Shown: piece after piece, positions 59,201 to 64,000 of the stretch
Numbering within the stretch: position 1 is the first letter of the stretch
How the letters are laid out: each line of letters opens with the position of its first letter
NCBI GenBank assembly: GCA_002633005.1
Contig: NMRA01000224.1
Coordinates: 379,072-443,071 of the forward strand
Reading direction: 5' to 3'
Length of the DNA: 64,000 nucleotides
Source of the DNA: Phoronis australis
Taxonomy: Eukaryota; Phoronida; Phoronidae
Position numbers and translations under genes: made by a program
The notes under the pieces: generated by a model
Told to the model about the DNA's origin: nothing
Seen by the model: the letters and a program-made list of their open reading frames with translations, nothing else
Database searches by the model: none

Positions 59201-60601
59201 CGCCTATTACTGGTGGGAATGTGAACTTTTGGAATACCCTGGGATTACTGCTGGGATGACAAAAAATTGGGACATATTAGACCCCCTGTTCGTGCAAATG
59301 GAGCTGAATAAAACCTTCTTCCAGCAATTTTTTTTGACAAAGATGCGGTCCCACGGGCATCACATAATCTGCCAGTGGATATGTGGTAACGGCTGTCGTA
59401 GAGACAAGCAGGAGTGAGTTCGCCGCGACCGCGAACAAGTTGCCGAAAGTCAGCGTCGAGTTTTCCACGAGGGATTCCATCGAGTTACGGAACCCCTCCT
59501 CGTTGGCTACGCGCCCGCGTTACTATACTTTTCTGTCTTTCGACCGAGAAGCAGATTTAGAAGAGTGAGAGCCCTAAAGTTAGGAAGCTGATGAGGCCCC
59601 TCACCATTGCCTGACCCCATCACAATCCTCAGAATCGTAACTGTCGGCGCATTTTTGTCCTCACCTTTTTACCTCCGGTCAACCCTTCTATTTATTTACT
59701 GTATTCGACGTTAGCGTCAATGCTGCGTCCCATTTCCCGGAGGATCCCCATTCACCCAACATGTGGGTCCCATTGGACGTTGTGCCCTGTACCTTAAAAT
59801 CCACTCCTGTAAAGCTTTGGCAAACTGGAAATCTATGGGACCAATTTTCATACGTAAAATTTAGTGAGGCCGGAGACTTTAGGCAATTGGAAAGTACCAC
59901 TCAGTGGGAATGCCTCGGGATTTTGGAAGAGGTGGCCCAAACTTGAGCACAATTAAAGCTTGGGCTACAAACGAAACTGTTGAGAAAATGGCCCCTACTG
60001 ACACATTCTCGACGGGGTGGCACGTTTTCAAAAGCGGCGATGGACCAAAATTTAACGTTGGAAGGTGGCCGGGGTCATTTTTCAACGTAGAAAAGTGGCC
60101 CAGGTCATTTTTTCACAGGACGGGCTCTTTCGGCAACAATTCAAGATCGTATGAGTGCGGAAATGTTTCTTAATCCCCAAAACGCTTCGGCTTAGACTTC
60201 AATATAAATCGTTGAGCAGCCGCGAAATGCCCTTTTACTACTATCACTAGACAGAGAACTCCCTCAGCCCACTGTTTCGCTTGGAGTTGCCTTTGGTGCT
60301 ATTCAATTAATAGAACACTTACTAGTTCGTGTTGTATCGTCTGTGAGACTTTCTACTGCGCTTAATTGACCGAACAGTGTTGTTACATCGATATGGTATT
60401 CACTACCAGGTTTAAGCCCATTGCAGGTGTCCTCGGAAGTACATGTAGTTGCGCTCAGAGTCTGCGAACTGTAGGTCGTGGCATTGGCCTCATAGCATTT
60501 GACTTGATAACCATCTTTATTTCCCGCTGCGAGATCCCACGTTACTACAAGTGTAGTGTTTGACCTCTGAGTCACGCGTATGTTCGTCACTTTGGCTGGG
60601 G
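22154..60601 (-). CDS. FN3-repeat receptor-like membrane protein, 3' part of gene (11 exons seen, two lesions)
   Basis: Ten FN3 exons and a terminal exon lie on the - strand in order 60.6 to 22.2 kb. Every junction joins in phase 1 and creates no stop at the split codons, so the set reads as one gene. The product would have ten extracellular FN3 domains, one membrane span and a cytoplasmic tail of about 320 residues with no enzyme domain. Nine domains share a Cys in the YxxxC strand and a Cys before the GLxPG turn. The fifth domain (44.5-44.8 kb) is a conventional FN3 without that pair. A frameshift in that exon and a TAG in the membrane span would stop the protein, so this copy may be a pseudogene or contain sequence errors. 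The 5' end was not found. A role in adhesion or recognition is inferred from layout only. Confidence 0.75.
23164..23691 (-). other. Short intron between the last FN3 exon and the membrane-span exon
   Basis: Apart from the acceptor and the start of the last exon, this stretch holds no recognisable coding sequence. A direct pair of GGTGGTGTA(G/A)AATAAGGG words lies near 23546 and 23573. Confidence 0.45.
23700..23960 (-). CDS. FN3 receptor gene, FN3 exon 10 of 10
   Basis: 261 nt, phase 1 at both ends. The acceptor is ATATTTTCAG. The frame has ITARWTQARGNKDGYIMVC (Trp core, KDGY, first Cys), NNATCTQL (second Cys) and PYNITIQTLKQGWENV. The donor for phase 1 is G|GTTCGT, which is weak; GTAAAT four bases on fits the donor consensus better but gives phase 2 and does not join the last exon cleanly. 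Confidence 0.75.
25466..25729 (-). CDS. FN3 receptor gene, FN3 exon 9
   Basis: 264 nt between TTTGCATTTCAG and A|GTAAGT, phase 1 at both ends. Key residues are VSWTHAQGYRDGYILKC (Trp core and first Cys), FGTCSPTTPG (second Cys) and IYTITVTTTRKNF. The splice sites are near consensus. Confidence 0.85.
26066..26710. mobile_element. Solo LTR (TGTAAC...GTTACA), 645 bp
   Basis: The segment starts TGTAAC and ends GTTACA and is flanked by TTAG on both sides (26062-26065 and 26711-26714). It contains TATAAAT at 26520 and AATAAA at 26603, in the order expected of an LTR read on the + strand. No internal retroelement sequence adjoins it, so it looks like a solo LTR left by recombination in an FN3-gene intron. 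The ends suggest a gypsy-type element, but that is not certain. Confidence 0.7.
26720..28830. other. Intronic DNA of the FN3 gene, no recognised feature
   Basis: The stretch is AT-rich with several short open frames but no domain, splice-bounded FN3 exon or clear repeat on either strand. Confidence 0.4.
28833..29925 (+). pseudogene. Decayed LINE reverse transcriptase, C-terminal part
   Basis: Broken + strand frames read, in order, a KTKIIIFRKGG motif, an EYNYLGIKF motif (about 28940), LPIMLYGSEICGFHP (about 29125) and a later zinc-binding-like HFL..C region near 29755. This order is typical of the region after the catalytic core of CR1/RTE-type LINE proteins. Multiple frameshifts and stops make it a dead copy. 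It lies antisense in an intron of the FN3 gene. Confidence 0.65.
29930..32560. other. Intronic DNA of the FN3 gene, no recognised feature
   Basis: No exon or clear element was found. One N lies at 31068. Short open frames on the + strand (for example 31544-31744 and 32044-32271) carry no recognised motif. Confidence 0.4.
32565..33065. repeat. Large imperfect palindrome with open reading frames in both arms
   Basis: The left arm, about 32565-32737, and the right arm, about 32870-33065, are inverted copies at roughly 85-90% identity by eye, with a loop of about 150 bp. The arms translate to nearly the same peptide: left on +, right on -. Shared blocks are NPEM, DLV, LDSE and VAEVKFQDARVLLRSKS. 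The protein is unknown to me. The + strand frame spans 32518-33075 without a stop. Confidence 0.8.
33763..34026 (-). CDS. FN3 receptor gene, FN3 exon 8
   Basis: 264 nt, phase 1-1, between CACAGCCTTAG and A|GTAAGC. It shows MVTWQHADGDKDRYTLQC, ANCTGLVPAT and VKVITSKRGWRSN, with the Cys pair of the family. It is 756 bp upstream of nothing but the next FN3 intron, so it sits in a close pair with the FN3 exon at 34.8-35.1 kb. Confidence 0.85.
34783..35061 (-). CDS. FN3 receptor gene, FN3 exon 7
   Basis: 279 nt, phase 1-1, between GATGTTTGCAG and G|GTAAGC. It has VRWTEAFGDKENYLVQC, RATCVGLTPGSWYTVRI and RKLGWRDAF. The intron just upstream (35073 onward) is duplicated near the FN3 exon at 60.3 kb. 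Confidence 0.85.
35073..37080 (-). repeat. Duplicated intron block A (matches 60660-61930)
   Basis: Starting 12 bp from the exon boundary, this intron matches 60660-61930 at roughly 75-80% by eye. Anchors include ACAATATTTCAC, TTTAGCAGAACCACCTTGG and CCAAACTTAATATTTA. The LINE at 35644-36305 interrupts this copy only. Confidence 0.75.
35644..36305 (-). mobile_element. 5'-truncated LINE insertion with 14-bp target-site duplication
   Basis: GTAATCCATTTCTT flanks both sides (35630-35643 and 36306-36319). On the - strand the insert encodes the end of a LINE protein: FQFRLIHGIIG, then LCTFCLSEIESIVHVY, then ILSHGKYHIYEQRLKCKHP and a final ...EFIERWQG, followed by an A-rich tail near 35648. A stop after VHVY and a frame change show it is dead. 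It lies in sense orientation with the FN3 gene. The duplicate block at 60.7-61.9 kb is uninterrupted here, giving the empty site. Confidence 0.85.
36633..37672. repeat. Tandem duplication, two ~520-bp units
   Basis: Unit 1 (about 36633-37152) and unit 2 (about 37153-37672) are about 95% identical by eye. Each starts at CGGCT(A/T)AATGGATTT and ends in GAGCGACCTCTA. A single diverged copy is present at about 61470-61930. Confidence 0.9.
38385..38559 (+). repeat. Left direct repeat flanking the minisatellite
   Basis: About 175 bp matching 39673-39850, with anchors CGTGGAA/CATGGAA, CTGCCCA/CCGCCCA, AAAATAAG, TTTATTTTAG and CTGGGGAATGTAA-like ends. Identity is about 70-75% by eye. Confidence 0.7.
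38560..39672. repeat. 21-bp minisatellite, exactly 53 units
   Basis: The unit is GTATGGGTACTCACTCAACA plus G. The array is 1113 bp, exactly 53 x 21, with no length change. Variation is mostly at the base or two around TACNCAC and CAC(T/C)CAAC. Because 21 is a multiple of three and the unit lacks stops in several frames, long frames are open on both strands ((MGTHSTG)n and (VWVLTQQ)n on +; (YPYLLSE)n on -). These are repeat translations, not supported genes. The array is in the intron between FN3 exons 6 and 7 of the receptor gene. Confidence 0.95.
39673..39850 (+). repeat. Right direct repeat flanking the minisatellite
   Basis: This is the partner of 38385-38559. Together they show that the array sits between two copies of one ~175-bp sequence. 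Confidence 0.7.
40410..40870 (+). repeat. Dispersed repeat with acidic peptide frame, copy 1
   Basis: The segment is an inverted copy of about 51920-52370. It carries a broken version of the acidic peptide coded by copy 2 (ESGYGHHTQVLEESD, ELSSALRPYELDPLA). It is probably a fragment of a transposon protein gene; the class is unknown. Confidence 0.7.
41406..41675 (-). CDS. FN3 receptor gene, FN3 exon 6
   Basis: 270 nt, phase 1-1, between GATGATTGCAG and C|GTAAGC. It has HVTWKHALGKKDKYKLTC, GACRGLSPGMQY and VTTMKQGFVPA, with the conserved Cys pair. Confidence 0.85.
41889..43365. mobile_element. Kolobok-like DNA transposon flanked by TTAA, with THAP remnant
   Basis: Both ends carry the 15-bp inverted repeat AGGAGAATGCCACCC and both are flanked by TTAA (41885-41888 and 43366-43369). 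A + strand THAP-like frame lies near the left end. THAP domain plus a TTAA target fits the Kolobok superfamily. No transposase core is seen, so the 1.48-kb copy is non-autonomous. It lies in the intron between FN3 exons 5 and 6. Confidence 0.8.
42043..42258 (+). pseudogene. Decayed THAP zinc-finger domain of the Kolobok-like element
   Basis: The frame begins with a C..SC pair, then TADISFFRLPREYEMLKRWI, the usual THAP pattern (phenylalanine-rich loop, proline, WI helix). The expected CxxH near the end is gone (KHLPFCGRQ), and the frame stops at once. THAP domains bind DNA and in transposases recognise element ends. Confidence 0.6.
44477..44771 (-). CDS. FN3 receptor gene, FN3 exon 5, with one-base frameshift
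   Basis: The acceptor TTACTCTGTTTCTGCAG and donor C|GTGAGT are both good. The exon is 295 nt, one more than a multiple of three, while all other FN3 exons are multiples of three. The first half reads PEPPTSVKVDVETESMTVTW and KYIITYR. The second half continues in another frame with YPESRRSRSVTFESLIPGEN and YIVIVSSKAEH. The switch lies near 44688-44692. It is a conventional FN3 domain without the extra Cys pair, unlike its neighbours. Confidence 0.8.
45668..45869 (+). CDS. THAP DNA-binding domain exon in left transposon arm
   Basis: From ATG at 45668 it reads MPYYCCVPGCKSSKGGHKFP, then AWRVSVKRVQ, then DRVCSKHF, the C-x4-C...C-x2-H zinc pattern of THAP domains with the Phe-Pro loop. It ends TTACTTG|GTAAGA in phase 1. 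A following exon with the AVPTIF-type end could not be found; the next acceptor (45995) gives a stop, so the gene is probably dead or the continuation is missing. Confidence 0.7.
46681..46745 (+). repeat. Degenerate internal copy of the transposon end
   Basis: TTGGGGCTATTCGGAAAATC, followed by GTGTACTAGTGGTGATAGATT, resembles the left terminus at 45537 in the same orientation. It may be the remains of a nested element. Confidence 0.55.
49785..50163 (-). pseudogene. Decayed THAP exon in right transposon arm
   Basis: Read on the - strand, the arm aligns with the left THAP exon. It keeps KSSTGGHKFPK and the TTACTTG|GTAAG donor but has a stop in place of the second zinc-binding region (YC-stop). 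The CSxHF region is shifted in frame. Confidence 0.65.
50251..50461. mobile_element. Small MITE-like element
   Basis: The left end TTTGCATGCACGC is matched inverted by GCGCGCATGCTTTGG at the right, with GGGGGCTCG and CGAGCCCCC inside. Length is about 210 bp. A related partial copy lies at 7020-7192. Confidence 0.5.
51920..52370 (-). repeat. Dispersed repeat with acidic peptide frame, copy 2
   Basis: On the - strand a frame of 62 codons (52320-52132) reads MAGHCRSEDDDGFEREL, then LEESDDEFDFPL, then LRPYELDPLA and a stop. Such acidic starts ending in a PY-x-(F/L)-(E/D)-P motif are common in transposon-linked invertebrate proteins. The inverted partner is at 40410-40870. Confidence 0.7.
53026..53280 (-). 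CDS. FN3 receptor gene, FN3 exon 4
   Basis: 255 nt, phase 1-1, between ATTTAGTGTTAG and A|GTAGGT. Key residues are EVFWTPPTGNYEAYEVIC, GETCRNLTSGVTYDVYV and QQGWKPV. It lies only 190 bp after FN3 exon 3. Confidence 0.85.
53471..53731 (-). CDS. FN3 receptor gene, FN3 exon 3
   Basis: 261 nt, phase 1-1, between TTGAATTACAG and A|GTAATC. It has IHVTWKNVSGGFEGYLLRC, GKCDQLIAGTRYILSV and TKKSG, with the Cys pair but without the usual GW after the last strand. Confidence 0.8.
53753..53938. repeat. 37-bp tandem repeat, five units
   Basis: The unit contains ACAAGGAGGTTCATAATGAT and CAAGGGAATACTGTGTT. It is repeated five times with small changes and one 3-bp shorter unit. It lies just upstream of FN3 exon 3 on its strand. 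Confidence 0.9.
55548..55829 (-). CDS. FN3 receptor gene, FN3 exon 2
   Basis: 282 nt, phase 1-1, between CGTTTCTTTAG and A|GTACGT. It reads KLTFQWKNPDGDWEKLIFEC, VRKCPHLSRGHQYKVLV and TTTKEGWANV, so the Cys pair and GW are present. Confidence 0.85.
56597..56655. repeat. (ACAT)n microsatellite
   Basis: About 14 uninterrupted ACAT/CATA units, ending CATGCATAG. Confidence 0.95.
56780..57490 (+). repeat. Dispersed repeat, copy 2
   Basis: This is the partner of 9530-10120 in the same orientation. It lies beside the ACAT microsatellite, in the intron between FN3 exons 1 and 2. Confidence 0.75.
57500..60300. other. Intronic DNA of the FN3 gene with minor repeats
   Basis: No FN3 exon was recognised. 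The word GGGGTCATTTTTCAA occurs near 58702 and 60074. CTTAGCAA...CTGCTAAGG pairs occur near 58250 and 58545. These hint at old element ends but are not resolved. Confidence 0.35.
60323..60601 (-). CDS. FN3 receptor gene, FN3 exon 1 of those seen
   Basis: 279 nt, phase 1-1, between TGTTTCCAAAG and A|GTAAGT. It reads LVVTWDLAAGNKDGYQVKC and DTCNGLKPGSEYHIDV, and has one additional Cys (TTCTSEDTC). Being phase 1 at its start, it must be preceded by another exon that is not visible in the window. Confidence 0.85.
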
Positions 60602-60659
60602 CTTTGGAAACATGTTTCAAGAGTTAAAACAATCATTCAGTTTGCGCCCTTCCGTTAAG

Positions 60660-61930
60660 GATATCTCAAACCTTATTCATAAATATTGACCATTTTACAA
60701 TATTTCACATATGCCTAGCGAAATAGTTTATCATCATTCTCGGGGAACTTCAAATACGAAATTTGTACCGTCAAGCGAGAAGAAAAATTTAGCAGAACCA
60801 CCTTGGTACCACACAACTGCTTAAATATGTTTGCTACTTTTTCGCGGTTAAAGGTTACGCTCTGTCATTGAAATCGAATCTTCTGCCAGGCAAAGAGCAG
60901 CGCCATATGTGTGTCTGCATGCATACGACCATAACAAATGCTATTAGATCGCATCACGCCCTGTGTGTTCACGAACACAGCAAGTTGTGAAAACAGACAA
61001 TTCCTCACCTAAATCCCATAATTTGAGAGGTAATTTGACATTTTGCTGTCTCGATCTCAAGCTCACGACGTGCATTAAACACCGACTTGATTTCTGTTGT
61101 ATATTTCGTACTTGTGTTTCATACCAGTCCCTCGGCACGCAGTGTTTGTAACAGTGAACTGTTGGCCTACTTTGAAGTGTTTCACAATGCACCAGATTGA
61201 CCCACGTAATATGTTGGCTCAATCCGCATGACCTAGTTGGACTCGATGCATTGGAAATCGATTTCGTTGATTAATCATTTTTGTGATAATTACGTACTGA
61301 AAATTCATTTGACAATGCACGTGAAATAACGAATATGGTTGAGGCATGTATAGGTTATACTGACCGAAAACAAGTTTTCACATTAATTAACCGAAGACCT
61401 CGAGATTTTCACCTCTCATAACTTAATCGGCCTTTTCTCGGCTTCGGCAAATCGAAAACGGATCTGTGGATTTCGCTAAAACTGACCAAACTTAATATTT
61501 ATTCATCAATCTCACAAACACAGTTAAAGGTTTTAATAAAATGTCCCAGATTTTACGTAATGTAACAAATATCTTACGTTTTGCGAATTGATTTGTCATA
61601 AAAACCAAACGAACAGACTAATTGAAAATTCCTAGCAGCGGTTTTGAGGTAACTGGTGAAATTTTCATTTAAACAAGTTTTATTGAGATCAACTGAGGGG
61701 TCATTTTGCTATGAATGTACCTTTCTTAGAAATCAAAATTTGATTTAAAACGATGGTAACGTAATAATAATAACGGTGCACAAATATGAAACATATATGA
61801 CACATATTTTTATATTACCTGATCTTTTTCTGTCAGAAAATGTATACTTTTACTAGTTGACAAAGCCTAGTTTCTTGATATACGAGTTAGACTAGATCAG
61901 AGGCCACTAAATAAGGTTTGAGATAACCTT
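60660..61930 (-). repeat. Duplicated intron block B (matches 35073-37080)
   Basis: The block begins about 60 bp upstream of the FN3 exon boundary and matches block A in order and orientation. It lacks the LINE and the 520-bp tandem duplication. Confidence 0.75.
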
Positions 61931-61934
61931 AAGT

Positions 61935-62800
61935 GATCTTGTCAACTAGTTGTAAGCCTAGCATCTAGCCCAGTATACATGTATCACTGTGTGACAGAAA
62001 TGTGGTTCTGAAGCATAGAATGAATGGAAAGGATGAAAAGGATACTGAGCGATGATAGCATAACTCCTAGTTTTGCCACACAGTGAATCTGACATAATTC
62101 CCAAAAAGTTTAGTTGGTTCTGATCTGTTTCATTTTGAATATCGAGACGAGGAAAAATGCAATATATTTTCACTCATCATTAGGCAAAACGTGGCGTTTT
62201 AAACTTGGCTCACTCTTACGTGCCTTTCAAGCAAGCACGATACAAATGGCTAAAATTGATGTGGGCAAGCGGTTTTGTACCTATAAATCAAATTCCAAAA
62301 AGTTCCCACGTCTACACTTGCACATTTTTTAAAAAAGGTGTTTTTGTTGCACAAAATATGATGCACATTCCTGCCACTTGTGGCGCTTTTCTATTGAATT
62401 GACCAATCAGAGAGCCAGATTGTATTGTTGTGCTTAGTTACTTCAATATGGCTGCTCCCATGGAGTGTGATGCCTGTATAATTCAAGGTTTATCAAACAG
62501 CACAAAGTTGTGATGTCAGAGCCTAAAGAAGCTTAGGAAATCTTCTTGACTAAAGCTGATGGAGTGTGGAACTCTGTAGATCAGTAGATCAAAAAGAAGA
62601 AGAGGTGTCACGAACGTTTGTGCAGAAAACAGCTGCATGTCCTGGTGTAGCCTACACAGTATACTACTGTGTGTTGTAGACTAGAAGACCAAGTGTCAGA
62701 CCAAAAAAATGAAAGGACATAGAACGGCATAGCAACGTTTCAAGGCACCAACAGTAGTACTAACGCTGAAGTTGCTGAAAGTGATACAGATGTTATCTAA
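61935..62800. other. Stretch without recognised gene
   Basis: No FN3 exon, signal-peptide exon or clear repeat was found on either strand between the duplicated intron block and the copia fragment. Confidence 0.4.
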
Positions 62801-62944
62801 AATTTCCCAAGAAAATCAATTATACTTCCAAAATCTGAAACACCCAATTAACCTTAACAAGATAGGAACATTCTGAAACCTGAGTGCATCATTTGTTAGC
62901 AGGAAAAGTATACTATATTTCAAGAAAGAGAAAGAAGTATAGCT

Positions 62945-64000
62945 TTCACCTTTACTCCACAAAACCCAGGTGGTGGACACGCTATTTTGTCCGTTGTCAT
63001 TTACCTCTTCGTAGGTACCGAATTCTTTCAACTTGTCAAGTTCAACTTGTTTCGCAATAACGCACTCAGACTCGTTGAGACGCGATTTGGGAATAAGCAC
63101 GAGATTTACTTCTTCCTCGGCAATAGTTTCCCATTCGGAGACATTCGCAAGATCAACGCTCAAGTCTTCTCCACCGTCATCTAACCGCACATTAAACCGG
63201 TCTTTGTACTTTCCCGAAACTTTTCCCGCACGACTTAGCACGGTAGCTGTAACCCATTCGTCCGATGGGAGGACTTTGTACCTGATGCGTATGTCGGGGC
63301 GAACTGCAGTGTCACTTCTATTCTCACAACTGTCACTATTCGAGGCACCAAGCTGTTCACTACACGCAACGTTTCTAGTCGGTGTACAATCGTTCGCGTT
63401 ACCATGATCGGAAATGTCATTTTGTGAAACAGAATCACTATCATCAGTCTGGGTGCCAAGTGCCTCACTGGCTTTCACAAGTCTCGGAGGAGACACGCGC
63501 ACGATTAAACCGCCATGGCGCACGAATACCACCTTGCCGCCTTGAAACAAAACTTTTCCGGGTCCGAGCCATCGTTCTCGGTCTTCACGCTTGTAATAAA
63601 CAACAGTACCATGCTCAAACAATTGTTCCGATGATCTCACTTTGTGACGCAACGCCCTTCTAATTCTCTCATCCCCATCAGACGCCACAAACGCTCTTCT
63701 CGAGGCGTACAGCGCATTCAAGTGTTTCGCAAGAGTCTCGCTGTAGGTAATTCCCTGCAGGGGCGGGCAAACCGTCGGACATGATATTGGGCAAGTTCGG
63801 ATTCCTGCCAAAGACTAACTGATAACTACTGAATCCGTTCCACATATGCAGAGAATTTCAAGCAATATTCGCCCAACACAGCAGCACAGCTAAATCGGTT
63901 TTGGGGAATTCATCCTCAAGCTTTATCAGCATACTGTCGGTAACTGCGTGCACGCGTTCGCACTAACCATTCTGAAATGGACTACCGGCAACAGTAGTGT
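62945..64000 (-). pseudogene. Ty1/copia-type pol fragment: end of integrase and start of reverse transcriptase
   Basis: On the - strand the frame from about 63811 reads integrase C-terminal sequence (SETLAKHLNALYASRRAFV, then KVLFQGGKVVFVRHGG, then RVSPPRLVKA), an acidic linker, and finally KQVELDKLKEFGTYEEV and STTWVLW, the start of a copia-type reverse transcriptase. Integrase before reverse transcriptase is the copia order. Upstream (63812-64000) integrase sequence continues with a stop and a frame change. Similarity ends near 62945 after SKGE, so the catalytic RT and 3' LTR are missing. The fragment is dead and runs off the window. Confidence 0.75.

Overview
This is a gene-sparse, repeat-rich stretch of animal (metazoan) nuclear DNA. 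It has split genes with GT-AG introns, fibronectin type III (FN3) and THAP domains, THAP-type DNA transposons, LINE and copia remnants and many micro- and minisatellites. Isolated N bases suggest a draft shotgun assembly. The content fits a marine invertebrate such as a hemichordate, lancelet, echinoderm or cnidarian, but the species cannot be fixed from the sequence.

Two host genes can be supported. (1) On the + strand, about 6.19-15.3 kb, lies a small secreted-protein gene: a TATA box, an untranslated first exon, then three coding exons in matching phase. They give a signal peptide, an acidic Asp/Ser-rich middle and a six-cysteine module. (2) On the - strand, from beyond 60.6 kb down to 22.15 kb, lies the 3' part of a large single-pass receptor-like gene. 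It has ten FN3 exons, all with phase-1 introns at both ends, followed by a last exon with the membrane span and a long basic Ser/Lys-rich cytoplasmic tail. Nine of the ten FN3 domains share an unusual cysteine pair. The copy shown has two lesions: a one-base frameshift in the FN3 exon at 44.5-44.8 kb and an in-frame TAG inside the membrane span. It is therefore a pseudogene, a disabled allele, or affected by assembly errors. Its 5' end, including any signal peptide, is outside the window or unseen.

The rest is mobile and repeated DNA, mostly in introns. From left to right: the right end of a THAP transposon (1-1.6 kb); a 1.15-kb long-TIR element (2.7-3.86 kb); an ATT/TTA microsatellite (8.7-8.9 kb); a dispersed repeat (9.5-10.1 kb, again at 56.8-57.5 kb); a Kolobok-like element (15.46-16.61 kb); a 26-bp satellite (18.5 kb); tRNA-like relics (21.0 and 21.9 kb); a solo LTR (26.07-26.71 kb); a decayed LINE (28.8-29.9 kb); a hairpin-forming palindrome with open arms (32.6-33.1 kb); a 5'-truncated LINE with a clean target-site duplication (35.64-36.31 kb); a 520-bp tandem duplication (36.63-37.67 kb); an exactly 53 x 21-bp minisatellite (38.56-39.67 kb); a TTAA-flanked THAP element (41.89-43.37 kb); a 4.6-kb THAP transposon whose THAP exon lies in its inverted arms (45.54-50.16 kb); a 37-bp satellite (53.8-53.9 kb); and a truncated copia-type pol fragment running off the right edge (62.9-64 kb).
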